The notes below the pieces were generated by a model. The model searched no databases, was not told the origin of the DNA, and saw only the letters and a program-made list of their open reading frames with translations. The position numbers and the translations under genes were made by a program. 64,000 nt of DNA. Source: Eumeta japonica (Eukaryota > Arthropoda > Insecta > Lepidoptera > Psychidae). Positions 31,725 to 42,770 of the stretch are shown here, in pieces; position 1 is the first letter of the stretch; every line of letters starts with the position of its first letter. The DNA lies in assembly GCA_005406025.1 (NCBI GenBank), contig BGZK01002012.1:1-64000 (forward strand). Direction: 5' to 3'.

Positions 31725-31860
31725 GATTTGTTTGCTCCAGCGCCGCGCCGGCCTTTCCCAGCTATCGGGGCCATTGTTTACTCCAATAATAAAGGACCCT
31801 CCGCATCACATTTCCTCTCGCAGCGGCTTCGCTCGGGATAAAATCGGTTCGGGGCTACGT
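31725..31860. promoter_or_regulatory. GC-rich candidate conserved element
   Basis: GCTCCAGCGCCGCGCCGGCC is followed by GGGGCCATTGTTTACTCC, which holds a forkhead-like TGTTTAC, then AATAATAAAGGACCCTCC. Composition and motif density differ from the flanks and no repeat match was seen in this window. Function is inferred only from composition. Confidence 0.3.
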
Positions 31861-32204
31861 TGTGTTTATAAATAATAGTTAACGATTAAATCGATCTATA
31901 GTCTCGGAGCGTGAAGGGTTAAGCGGGTATCGGCCGGTTATATCTTTTGGGTGATATTAATAATTGGGTCGCGAGAAATTCGAATTGTATTTTCACGAGG
32001 TAGGTTTAAACCCATCCTCTGGATTAGTTTTTTAATCTAGTTGTTCCCAACTCTATCTATATTAATTTAAGCGTACCTCGTTTAGTTTTTCAATATTTCC
32101 TTTGAATTGTATGGTCCTCTTGTTTTAGGGTCAATCAACTGCGACAAAATGATCTTCAAAATAAGAGCCTATTTCTTATTAAAAGGCTGATAACGTTCTA
32201 GTAA

Positions 32205-32298
32205 TCTCCTTAAGATTACAGGCATCCATGCGCGGCAGTGATGATCTACTCTCCGAAGGCTCGCACGCTTGCTTCTCCTTTTAAAATGCTATAAAAAG
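32205..32298 (+). repeat. SINE-like repeat, family A, tail fragment
   Basis: GCATCCATGCGCGGCAGTGA, TGATCTACTCTCCGAAGGC and TCGCACGCTTGCTTCTCC match the family A tail. Only the last ~90 bases are present. Confidence 0.65.
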
Positions 32299-32639
32299 AC
32301 GTCTTGCGTATGGTGATACGACGAACTGCGTTTTCCGGACTAACTACGATGATTCTTCTCTAACGTGTTGCTATAGGAGTGCCAACAAAAGATTTTACAA
32401 CATCTACAGAAAGAAACTTTTAGAAAATAAATCAATGAAAACATATAGAACGTACGAGGATTGGTCGTTGATTTAGTATAAAAATAAAATATGTAACAAT
32501 AAATCTCCTATAGAAATATCAAGTGACATCTTCACAAACTGTTTTCCTAAATCTTATTCTGCTTGTTATGTCAGGTGGTGATCGTCCCAGTGTTTAAGCA
32601 GATCCTCTCACAATCTTTCCTCTTTAATGGAACAAAACT

Positions 32640-32730
32640 TAAACTCTCTACGTTGGCCGAGCGCGGGGGCGACTAAAAACCCTTACCATCGACGTAATGA
32701 CAACGTTCGGTCAGAGTTTATAACGTATGC
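32640..32730 (-). repeat. family D SINE body fragment
   Basis: TTGGCCGAGCGCGGGGGCGA, CTAAAAACCCTTACCATCG and TAATGACAACG align with 37051-37130 and 59690-59760. The tRNA-like head is not present. Confidence 0.5.
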
Positions 32731-32734
32731 GAGG

Positions 32735-32840
32735 GATAAACGAGCAGGCAAGCCATTAAAAAGTAGATGGTAACCGCCGCCCGTGAACACTCACAAACCT
32801 AGAGGAGTGTCATCGATCTTTTGCCGGTTTTTGGGAGGGA
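32735..32840 (-). repeat. SINE-like repeat, family A, minus-strand fragment
   Basis: On the minus strand: GTGTTCACGGGCGGCGGTTA, CCATCTACTTTTTAATGGC and TTGCCTGCTCG. It is fused directly to the family D fragment on its left. Confidence 0.65.
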
Positions 32841-33624
32841 AAATGATATCTAATAGGAACGTATCGGGTTGATAGAGAAAGGAAAGGAAAGCAAGTTGCT
32901 ACTTCACAGTCGTATTCTATAAGAGTGTGGTGTTTTATCTTTCGAGCGGGCCCATTTGTGTTGTGCACCTCAGTTGGCTAAAATATAGCTTATACTGTAT
33001 TAATTATTACTTATATTTAATTATAAACAATTATAAATTAAGTAAGAAACTCAATGCTTAATGCGTACTGGTCAAACTGGATCTCGGTACATTATAATTC
33101 AAATACGACGCTTTTAATCACTAAGCCATCATCGCTCTTATTGTTATTTTGCTTATTTGGGCATAATTAAAAGATTTATTGTATGTAAATTTTAGAAAAG
33201 AGATCTTTCAAAAGTTTACAGCACAAAATGACTGTATTAATATGTGATACAGAATTACTTACCTAGGAAAAACGTCTTTGTCTCGTATTCACTATTAAGC
33301 AAACTCTATCTACAGACAGCCAAATGACATATATTGAGATTTACATAAATGTTGCATATATGAAGGCGCATAAATGAATAAAAGTCACAAACAAATAAGC
33401 CATATCGGCTAACATTAAACGGCGCGAAATAGACTGGATGGCCACTCGTGCTAAACGAATAACGTCATATATACACTCATTGATATTACACCGGCGCACA
33501 TATATCACGGGCCAAAACACTGTTGATGAATGATGAGCAATCAGGAAAATAGGTCGAAAAAACATACCGACTTGGTGGGGAAAAATAGGGTAGAAGATTT
33601 ATACGGTAGGTTTTGCTGGTAAAC
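32841..33624. other. noncoding DNA
   Basis: No gene seen. The 74-codon minus-strand frames at 33341-33710 have no recognised motif. Confidence 0.4.
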
Positions 33625-33740
33625 AAACGGTCACGTAGCGCCGCGGCGCGTTCCGTGGCGGTTTTAGTTTGTACTTGACGTGATCCGGAATTGGATTCTA
33701 GTTTACGCACATAATTGTATTCGCTCTTGTACGGTCCTCT
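33625..33740. promoter_or_regulatory. CpG-rich island
   Basis: GGTAAACAAACGGTCACGTA (forkhead-like GTAAACA and an E-box CACGT) is followed by GCGCCGCGGCGCG, a perfect GC palindrome, and TTCCGTGGCGG. The flanks are AT-rich. It is a candidate enhancer or promoter, without transcript evidence. Confidence 0.33.
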
Positions 33741-35230
33741 GCGTTGCCGTGCCTTATTTTTTGGAGCTCTCGAATTGTTTATGATGTCGTTTAGACATTT
33801 ATTTTCTCTGTGACATCTTCGTTGTGATTTGGTGATATTACGTAAACGATGTTAGTGGAGACAAAAGGAATCTTCTGGTTCCGTACTTAAAAGGTTCAAA
33901 AGACTGTCTTTTCGTTATGGCCACTTTTTCTTGAATGAGTACATTTTTCTTCTTCTTGAAATTTGGCATAGCTGCAATTCTGAATGCAATTGCAGGCCTA
34001 TTTGTGATTCAGATTATTTTGGTATCAAAACCGAAGCATTTCCATAAAAATACGTTCTGTGGTAGTACTTCATTTTGCACGTTAGGAAGAACAATTCAAA
34101 GGGTACGTTTCAGCATGTGAAGGAAGTTGCGCGCGTGACATAACACACTATAAAGTTAATTCGGTCTGAAGTCATCCAAGTGGTCCGCAAATAATTTATG
34201 CTATTGCACAATAACTGCCCAATGTGCATGCATGTGATGCCCTAGTACAGTTATTTGTTCTATACAGTTAAGTAATTAAACATGTGTAGTGAACATAACA
34301 GATATATAAATCGAGATAAATATGTATTTGTATATAAAATTATATAAAAGAGTGTTCGAAAAATAATATTTTACCCTACATGTATCGTTTGCTTACGCTA
34401 AATAAGAATAAGTATACATACATATACATAAATATGCATACATAATCATTTGTTTTTATTTCTTATATGCCGAGCGACGTATCATCTGAAAATTCGCGTT
34501 TTGGAGATTCAAAATACGTGCTAGGTATTTCTTTGTATTTTTAGTGGCATTAATTTTTATTTTATACACGAAACAAGTAGTACGCCACAGTTTTGCCAGT
34601 ATTAAAATTCTATTGTATTACTCCTGTTTTATATACACGATGACTGTATAACCACGTGAGTCTAATCTATTTCAACTAAACATTATAAGTAGCTTATGTT
34701 AAAATACATCGATTAAAGAAATATTTTGATTTTGCAGAAAATTCCTTACTTCGTAACAAAAATACCAGATATTAAAAATAATAGATAACAAAAATATATT
34801 TATATAAGATCTTAAATGTCAATTGTGGAGCCAACGGACGAAGAAAACGATTTCACACATCGGACTTACTTAATCAGACTTGCCTTAGTTTTTCAGGTTT
34901 GAACATACAGAAAACACTTCAGTTTTAAATACTAGTATAGATGCAAAAAAAATCCGTCCCCTCTTTATTTGCAAAGTTTGTGAGCCAAATGACCTGAAAT
35001 AATTCGTAATGAAACCGAGTCCCAGACATTTACAGCTTCCGAAGGAAATGAGAAATCTGTTAATTTTTCATTTCTCTCCAAACCGCTTAACACGGAGACC
35101 ACTAACGACCCGGTCGAAACTTACCAAAATAAAGTCTATTCTTGATATTCGGAATCGGATTTCGCAAAATTTCTTTAGTTTTCTATTCTTATTTGTATTC
35201 ACGGAAGTATTTTTGGAGTGAAATTTCTAA
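33741..35230. other. AT-rich noncoding DNA
   Basis: No gene seen. A run of ATACATACATATACATAA-type low complexity lies at 34413-34450. Confidence 0.45.
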
Positions 35231-35239
35231 TGCGACTTC

Positions 35240-35420
35240 CAACAAGGTTGCGTTAAACGTATAACGCTACCATGGAGGGAGTACGAAAGCACTGTTGCGT
35301 TAAACGTGCAACGCTCCGGGAGGGGGAATAGAAAGAGACAGAGCGAGAGTGAATGCGGGAGTGGCACTCCAACGCATGCGCGTAGTATACCTGTTACAGG
35401 TCAGCGCAAGCGTTAGCAAC
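35240..35420. repeat. short GC-rich direct repeat with TTGCGTTAAACG
   Basis: GGTTGCGTTAAACGTATAAC and TGTTGCGTTAAACGTGCAAC occur about 48 bases apart, each followed by CGCT and a GGGAG stretch. The second can fold (GTTGC/GCAAC). The following GAGACAGAGCGAGAGTGAAT and GAGTGG words resemble the CTCTCGCTC/GAGTGG DNA at 63.0 kb in the other orientation. Confidence 0.55.
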
Positions 35421-36711
35421 GAGTAGCGTCCAATATTCCAATATATTTGGATATTTATCCACACGAAAATGATAATTAAAAGATGCGATCAATTGTGAAT
35501 TGTAAGTAATGTCAATAAAGTTTGTTTTAAAGAAACAATATGAGCTCACTAAAAATCGATTTCCACTCCTTCCTATTTTCATTTCCACATTACGAAGTTT
35601 CACTCCTCCGCTAGGAGGGACTCCACGCCCTATTTTTTTTTATTGTGGTTAATCTCAATCAACATTAATAAGGCACTGGCCGTATTGAAAGCGATACTCG
35701 GTATATTCACGACAGACGCGTCTCCGTGAGGGCACTTTTATTTGGCGAACAAACAGCACGTCATATTTTACGATGTCGTTAACCTGTTAGGCGGCGTACA
35801 TGTAACATTTAATCTCAACTTATCACGTCCCGAATGAGATCTATTCATATATGTGTATGTATGGATATGCGGCTTGATATGTTTTTTTGACAATGTTTGT
35901 TTTTGTCGGAACGGAAAGTCGTGTTCGACAATCCTAGGGACATGAAATACTTATTGATTTTTTGGCCATGACATATATTTCGTGGACATAGTAAAATTAA
36001 TTATACTTATTTTTTTAGATTTCATACTTCTTTAAGCGAGTTAGGCGAAACATATTCAGCTTGCTACAAAGTTGCTTGCGTTGATATAACACACAATTTA
36101 TTTTTGTAATTATTTTGTATAATTGGAGCGCCATCCGTTGTGATGATTTGGCGGTGCGATATAAAGTTGTTTATAGGTGAAATGCTTATTTTAACATAAC
36201 TCATTATCATTGAGATTGCGATATGCTATATGCTAGCGATCTTGGTATGTCTTCGATTGGGGTCACAAACCTTCTCTAGGGAGGATCGTTGTTCCATTTT
36301 TATCGGGGTTATGTATAACCCTAAGTGTTTTTCTAGAATCCAATGTACATCTTAGCCAAATTTCTCTCTGATTAGATTAGTCGAAGGAATAAGGCGACGA
36401 AAACAAATAAATAAACTCACTTTAGCATTTTAGTACTACTGAGAATCGTCTTCGGTATGTGTTACATCTTGATCCAAATGTTATAGCTCTTTAGGACATT
36501 TTACAAGATCAACAGAGTTCGAGTATAATTCGAACTATTAAATGTATGTATCTTGAACCCATAAAATAGGGACGTAGTTTATGTACTGGCGTTTATTGCA
36601 TAGATCAATTATTAGACAAAGAATATTTATTTTATTCGAAGAGTATCAAATTCATTATGTTTGTTCAGTAAAATTCAATAGTAGTAAAATTCATACAATA
36701 CATGTGTGAAG
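35421..36711. other. AT-rich noncoding DNA
   Basis: No gene or defined family seen. GCGCCATCCG at 36128 is a partial CTCF-like core on the minus strand, too weak to call. Confidence 0.4.
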
Positions 36712-36955
36712 TAACAGCTTCAGCTGTTTATTATTTCGTCCACTGAGTGAGAATTCCGGTGGCCCACTCCCCTCTCTGACCCTTTCATCAACCCTGTCAT
36801 CCTTCTTTAGATATCTTATTCTCTTCCAGGACACCAGCAACGCATCGGTGACTCAACAACAACGACATCTGGGATTGTGAATATCCATGGACGCTGATAA
36901 CTGTCTACTCTCGGTTGGCTCGTCAGCTTGTTTATTTTTAAACTAAAAATTTTGT
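36712..36955 (+). repeat. SINE-like repeat, family A, copy 3 (long form)
   Basis: GTGAAGTAACAGCTTCAGCT, CGTCCACTGAGTGAGAATTC, CGGTGGCCCACTCCCCTC, then ATCTTATTCTCTTCCAGGAC, CAACGCATCGGTGACTC and ATCCATGGACGCTGATAAC, ending in GGCTCGTCAGCTTG. It contains the middle part missing from copy 2, so the family consensus is about 250 bases plus the head seen at 4.4 kb. Confidence 0.8.
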
Positions 36956-37044
36956 CGCGTCTTCGTGAAAATATCTCATTGTATCATCTTTTAATCACCC
37001 CATTATTCAAGTATACTCTCCCGAAATTCATTTCAAATTTAAGT

Positions 37045-37290
37045 GCTTGTACTTTAAGCTCTTTCCACTGATCCACTGCGGGGAAGGGGCTGCTAAAAAC
37101 CTTTGTCATGAAAACGTCCGCAACCGGCAGCTTAATATGCACCCACAGGCACGAAGACTGTGCAATAGTCTGACTCGACTCAACACTGATCGAGCACACC
37201 ACCCGTCGGCAGATCGAACCCGATAAGTGCTTCTTGCCTTGAAAGCGACGCCCTTAACCGCCGAGCCGCCGGCGCCCATATATCTCGTTT
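37045..37290 (-). repeat. tRNA-derived SINE, family D, best copy
   Basis: On the minus strand the head has a box A, GGCTCGGCGGTTAAGGGCG (around 37250-37270), and a box B, GGGTTCGATC (37212-37221), about 35 bases apart as in a tRNA. The body reads AGTGTTGAGTCGAGTCAG, CTTCGTGCCTGTGGGTGC and TTAAGCTGCCGGTTGCGGAC, then AGCAGCCCCTTCCCCGC. Related fragments are at 5.1, 32.6, 44.5 and 59.7 kb. The two or three minus-strand frames across it are incidental. Confidence 0.75.
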
Positions 37291-37471
37291 CCTTGTAATT
37301 AACCGGAGTACATCCTTTAAATCTAAATGTATACATTTATATTGTCCGCTCCGCACGCCTCTGGCGCCTGGCCTACTTGGCAAAGCTCGAGGGGCACGTA
37401 GTCTGACGCAATATTCTCACAGAAACAACTACACATATAAACACATTAATTGTATGAGTTTTTTTTTTGAT

Positions 37472-37496
37472 ATTCACTATTATTTTAATAGTGAAT
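37472..37496. repeat. perfect 11-bp hairpin, 3-nt loop
   Basis: ATTCACTATTA and TAATAGTGAAT are exact complements around TTT, preceded by a T9 run. The composition allows this by chance more easily than for the larger hairpins. Confidence 0.7.
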
Positions 37497-37509
37497 AGTA
37501 AATACAGAT

Positions 37510-38380
37510 TTATAAAAGTGTCTTATAAGCCTGTGCATGATATATAGAAACTGGACTACTGTTAAAATTGGTGCATTATGGTGTTAAATTGAAGTATACA
37601 ACGAGCAAAAACATTGCAATGACTAATAGGAAATGTCGAAATTAATTTAATAGCGTTTTTAACTGGTGATAATCAATCGTACTTGAGGCAGGACATATCA
37701 ATGTAGTGAAAAGATATTTATATCCGAGTATATATCAAAGGTAGTATAAAGCAAACCCTTTAAATAATCAATTAAACCTTACTGATGCGGTTGTACTCCA
37801 GACGAGCTTAACCTTATCACTATACCATGAAGCAACACAGACACTGAGCTAAAAAGAAACCAAATGTGCGTTCTGGAGACCCCCGTCAGGAACGAAGTTT
37901 GTTTTGCGAATGTGCGAAATAAATAATGAAATCTAAAAGGTTCATTTAAATATCTATTTGTAAAAAATTAAGTATAAAGTATATAAAAAATAAACTAAAA
38001 AATAAATTTTAAGAGATTAAGGGAGAAAAAGCAGCATGGATAGGGTGTAACACTTTTTCGTTATGTTACGATTTCTACCAGTCAACTCCTACCGCATATT
38101 AAGGAACTTCGTTCCTAGAAATATTAGATAATAAATTATAAGATAGAGAGAGAGAGAGGGAGATAGAAGAAGAAGGAAGACTGCACTTAAGCGTGCTTTA
38201 GGAATATGTCCCTTAGATCGAGGGCGGCACGAGATCTGGATGATAGTCCCACGGACAGTGCGGTGATAACGAGTTCATTTTAAATACACCTGGGCGATAG
38301 ACCTACTTTACTATAAAAATAAAACACAAACACGAGCGATCCAGTTATAAATTTAGAATTCGGAAAGTTAAAATTTTATT
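37510..38380. other. noncoding DNA
   Basis: Contains the 15-mer AAGGAACTTCGTTCC at 38101-38115 with TAG after it, a degraded relative at 37889, and a GA-rich run at 38144-38180. No gene seen. Confidence 0.5.
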
Positions 38381-38384
38381 GCGG

Positions 38385-38665
38385 ATTTTCGTTTCGGAAA
38401 ATGGAGCTGAGATTATTCACGACACGGCGAGGCTCGACTTTCGTCCGATTCTTGTTCTACAAACGGATGCGGCGCGGGCGCACGCACGATGTTAGAAGAA
38501 ACGACCTACGTCATTTCGTTCAAGCGAAATTTTCCATATAAACGATATGACACGTGTTTGCAAATCTCGCATCGTCCCCGAGGGTGGGACGCTGACGAGG
38601 GCCAACGAAAGAAAACTCGACACTTTGTTTGCGCCGCGAGATGGCGCTGCGTGCGACAAACGACT
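38385..38665. promoter_or_regulatory. GC/CpG-rich island with CTCF-like site
   Basis: GGATGCGGCGCGGGCGCACG and GAGGGTGGGACGCTGACGAG stand out from the AT-rich flanks. CCGCGAGATGGCGCT at 38634-38648 fits the conserved CTCF core and repeats the motif at 18786-18800. A plus-strand frame of about 120 codons (38547-38918) starts in the island but turns into Phe/Ile/Tyr-rich random-looking sequence, so I do not call it coding. Confidence 0.38.
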
Positions 38666-39782
38666 TTGTGATACGGAGTGGATTGTGATGAAATTAAAAA
38701 ATATAAAAATATTTAGGAAAAGCCCCCGGTTTGCGTGGGAAGGGTTAAATATTCGCGTATCTTATATGTTTATTGTATTCTATATTTATTCACTTAGAGA
38801 AATATGTAATTATATAAATTATTTTAAATTTAAGCGTCAATTATTTCCGATGATTCACTTTTTTTCTATATTGACACTGTTAGTTTATAAATTATTGTTA
38901 AGTAGGGGAAGATATTAAAAAAAACGTTTTAATCAATTTGATTATTTTTTTTCATTGCATTTAAGAAATTAAAAAACTTACACTGAATAGACTTATATAT
39001 CATTTTCATCTACAATACGCAATAAAATAAATGCATTCTACCTTACTCTTTAAACATTTAGTAAAAATTACTTTTGTAATTTTTAATTTATAGTTTTTTT
39101 TTTTGCTTTTGTCAGGAAATTGTTTATTAATCTTAAGAAGTAAATGTCTATGTAGAATTTTATGTTTTGCCTATAAACTCACATAAATTCAACATCAGAA
39201 CTTCAATCCTGCATATACGGGAAACGATACACACATAATTAAAGTATATGCTAATGAACAGACTTGATTGCTAGTCAGTTTCGATTATTTTCAATAGTTA
39301 TTGTTTTCTTTTATAATTCAGAATTCTAGAGCAAATTGTGTGTAATGGAAAGGTTGGTAAGGGTTGAACTAGAAAATCTTATGCAGATCATATTGATGGC
39401 ATATTAAAAAAGAGCTAAATTTTAAACACCAGAAACCGACAAGCCTGCTTGAAAATAGTGATGGATATCAGTGAAGCGTTCAGACTTAGTGGAACTGACT
39501 TATAAACTTGTTGCCTGCTCGAGAATCGAACCTGAACACGTACATTTTTTTTTTCTTACGAAGGCCTATGTTCTTCTAGCAAATATTTATTTATTTTTCG
39601 TGTATAAAATGTAATACGGACGTCCGTCAGGCAAAAATAAAGAGCTATCCTTTTTTTGTTTCTTTATCAATTACCGGGGTATTCATACCGTTCGAAATGT
39701 TAGTTTCTATACCACCAAAAACGAATGCGTTTATTGTCTTCCTTACAAACATTTTGCAATGATGAGTGTTACAAATTTAACG
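38666..39782. other. AT-rich noncoding DNA
   Basis: No gene. At 39510-39545 the complement of CGAGAATCGAACCTGAAC reads as a lone box B (GGTTCGATTC), probably a degraded SINE. Confidence 0.4.
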
Positions 39783-39965
39783 CTATAAGCGGTAGCGATT
39801 GATAACGACGCCTTAAAAGCGAAAAGCGCTCAATTCAAATCCTGAGCACGGGCGAATAGACCAGTATGTTTTTTTACTTCAGGTAAATCAAAGTACACGC
39901 TCCGTACTCCTGGAGGTCAGAACTTCATCCTGGCACTGGTGACGACGCTCGCTAGGGCCCGACAA
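39783..39965 (+). repeat. tRNA-derived SINE, family E, copy 1
   Basis: AAGCGGTAGCGATTGATAAC (degenerate box A), CAATTCAAATCCTG (box B) and GCACGGGCGAATAGACCAG, then a T-run. The word ACGGGCGAAT after box B is shared with the copy at 63.5 kb. Confidence 0.6.
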
Positions 39966-40506
39966 GCGAGGTACTTCCGACTTTACGATCCAAACGTTTC
40001 ATCTGATACAATATAATGAGTATTTAATTTTATTTCAAGCGTCTACATCCTTTTTTCAACTCTAATAGACGTCATAAATACGAAATTTTTTTCGAATGGC
40101 ATTCCCGCCGATGTATTTCGTAAAAGTCCATTAGATTTACTTCAATGCGAAAGCTGTAATGAACTAAGTAGAATTTAATATTATTTTGGAATCTCGTATC
40201 AGGATTTTCCAGGGTTCTGTGCTCCCATTGAACTCGTCTTATTGTGGGCTATTGAGCTTTTAACCTTTGTAGTAATGAAATGATAGAATGATACAGATAG
40301 GTGATAAAGCTAATCAAGCTAATCAAGCTAAAGGCTTACGATTGAATCACAATGGATATTAATACATAAAGGTTATCTACAAGAGATTGAATAGAACGTT
40401 CAATTCGTGCCCTGCATCTAGCTTTGTTACGAGAGTTCCTTTCGTTTGTCAGTTGGCAAATTTAATATATGAAAGAAGACGTATACTAAATGTAAATATT
40501 CTATTT

Positions 40507-40645
40507 CCTACTAATATTAAATGAGAAAGTATGATGGATGGATGTTTGTTGCTCTTTCATGCAAAAATTACTGAACTGTGTTTGATGAAACATCACAGTA
40601 GTCTAGCTTATGCATCAGAATAACATACAAGTTCTAAAGATATTA
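40507..40645 (-). repeat. dispersed insect repeat (TTATAATATTAGTAGG type), minus strand
   Basis: CCTACTAATATTAAATGAGA, GTATGATGGATGGATGTTTG and TTGCTCTTTCATGCAAAAAT, then ACTGAACTGTGTTTGATGAA, follow the order of a very widespread insect repeat end in reverse orientation. The plus-strand relative is at 49.9-50.1 kb. Confidence 0.65.
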
Positions 40646-41024
40646 GCTTTTGTTCGAGGCTTTGCTTGCGATAATCTAAAACAAAATATGTACTTTTACC
40701 AACTGATTATTGTCAACAGCAACATTCAATGGAGGTTAAAATTTAACATCGCAGATCGATTAAGTCAAACTAAAAAATCATGAGAAAAAATGTACAAAGC
40801 CAATTCTTTGTTTGAGTTTCTCGTATATGATAAAAATTGGGTCGGTTCGCGCTGAACTTAATTTAACTGCGGTTTCTAAGTACCTGTGCCGTTTAATTAA
40901 TTCTTATATAGAAAATTTAATTTTCAACCCGAGAATTCTGACTTCAATTAAGCTGACTACATACAATTTCCGTATCGTATTTTCTAAAGTGTCCCCTTGA
41001 ATACAGCCCAAAAAGCTCCCTCCC
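40646..41024. other. noncoding DNA
   Basis: A 62-codon plus-strand frame (40812-41000) ends just before the GC island. No motif is recognised and I do not call it a gene. Confidence 0.35.
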
Positions 41025-41175
41025 TTATAATATTGCGGCGCGCTGCTGTCGTCTGCGCCGGCGCGGCGGCGGGCCCGCCGTTACTGCCACGGGAAGAAAC
41101 GCCTAATTAAATTTACTGCGGAACCCCGCGAGCTGAACAAACCTAAGCAGACCTAACTGCCGGCCCGAAAATTGT
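41025..41175. promoter_or_regulatory. strong GC/CpG island next to a homeodomain-type site
   Basis: The most GC-rich stretch of the window (GCGCCGGCGCGGCGGCGGGC at 41057-41076, followed by CCGCCG). A few bases on, GCCTAATTAAATTTACTGCG contains a TAATTA homeodomain core, then ACCCCGCGAGCTGAAC. No open frame. In AT-rich insect DNA such islands often mark promoters or conserved enhancers; here this is inferred from composition only. Confidence 0.38.
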
Positions 41176-42589
41176 AAAGACCATCAACTGGCTTAGACTC
41201 GAAAGCGTATAGTCATAAAACTATCATCGTAAACGTTAGCAACAGTTTAGTAAATGTTTGGGGTTCGTTTCAACTTAACGCGGCCGATTTGTTGTTAGTA
41301 CTTTCGCTTTTACCCTGAAGGTCAGGGTATTCAGTGATTCGAGTGGGTAGTATGGGGAGGGGTATTTATCAGTTTATATTATTTATTTTCGTAACGAATT
41401 AAAAGTTATCTTTTATTTTATGCAAATTTATGTGTTGTACGTTTATTTACTTGATCTTTGCAGTTAATTGATAATAACTTTTATAAGTAAACTGTTTACA
41501 GTGATATAATTAATTAAAATACAGTAATATCGTTAGTGTAGAGTTGAACGCCTTAAAAGCTTTTAATAACGTGGCTGATATATTTAACTGTTAGAATCGA
41601 TGACTAATTTTAGCATATTGTACATTATTAATCTGTTTAAAACATTATATTTAAATTTTTCAAGCGCTAACATTAAAATAGATTTTAAACGAAATTAAGA
41701 CTTCTCGAACAAGTTTTAGTTGTAAACACTATTGTAGAATTAGAATTTTAAACGTTTTCGATGTGGTTTTTTTGTTTGAACTGTAACTTCAATGAATCTC
41801 AAAGAAATGTATCATATTTAATAAAAAAAAGCTATCTAACGGTTGACCTTTGACCTTGCAGACCAGCCCAAACTCGGACAACGCGAAAATATTATTACAG
41901 TTCACGTTTTCGAACTCAAAATTGTCAGCATTTTCTTTCAAAATTATTCGATTCATACAATATCGCCTAACTTTTTTTCCAAATATTTTGTTAAAAATAT
42001 CTTTGAACGAGGCAATAGACGCAAACAGACATGCAGCAATCCATGAAATTTTTATCAATTTGAAAAAAAATAAAAATATATGTAATCGAAAATTGCTAGG
42101 AGAAAAATAGGTCAAGAAAGAAAATAGGTTAAGAAGAAAGAAAAAAAGGTAAAAGTCAAAAAACGTCACTCCCACATATTCGTGGACACGTTTATTTTTC
42201 TTTTTAAACTAATTTGAAGCTGTCGCCCCGATTATCCTAATCCAATAACATTACAAAAGTCATAACTCAAAGTGTATTATGAAAACGATGCATTAAAATG
42301 AGTATTACATTACCGCTGTAAAATGCGTCGCATTAACATCCCAACGACAATGCTTTCTTTGTATTTTCTATTCAGTCGTATTTTCGCAGACAGCGCTTGA
42401 AAACAGTAACTTTTTGCTGTCGCTACCCCTTTTGGCGTCCATTATCATTTGTGCGAGGATTAATGATTTACACAAAATCACGTTCCGCTCGGGATCTTGC
42501 GCTAATCGTCACACTAACTGCTACAAATGTAATAATTAAAACTACACGTCTGGCTCTCTGTACACATTTTCTGGATAGCCGATAAATAA
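41176..42589. other. AT-rich noncoding DNA
   Basis: Open frames of 62-128 codons near 41.8-42.6 kb on both strands are Phe/Asn/Lys-rich and lack motifs; they look random. GTTGACCTTTGACCTTGCAG at 41841 contains two direct TGACCTT nuclear-receptor half-sites. Confidence 0.4.
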
Positions 42590-42770
42590 AGCTAACTTTT
42601 TCCCGTGGTTTCGCCTGCGTAGATATAGAATGAAATTTTTACTTCATATGTCATTTCTATTCAAATCCTGCTACCAATATCGCTCTTAATGGGACTCGAC
42701 GCTGCTCAAAGTTCATAACCCAGTTTCGTTTTAAATTTCTACATATATTCATATAGTTGTAGTTTGACCA
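42590..42770 (+). repeat. dispersed insect repeat fragment (CCCGTGGTTTCGCC)
   Basis: CCCGTGGTTTCGCCTGCGTA opens a decayed unit that continues ATATGTCATTTCTATTCAAA. I know the opening as a frequent repeat word in moths and butterflies. The boundaries are approximate. Confidence 0.4.

Noticed and set aside
37106..37383. Overlapping 67-76-codon minus-strand frames
   Set aside because: They lie in the family D SINE, whose tRNA-like head explains the GC-rich sequence.
38547..38918. 123-codon plus-strand frame starting in the CpG island
   Set aside because: The first half is GC-driven and the second half is low-complexity Tyr/Ile/Phe; it does not behave like one protein.
41789..42175. 128-codon minus-strand and 67-86-codon plus-strand frames
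   Set aside because: Composition is dominated by Phe, Leu, Ile, Lys and Asn as expected from AT-rich DNA; frames overlap on both strands and carry no motif.
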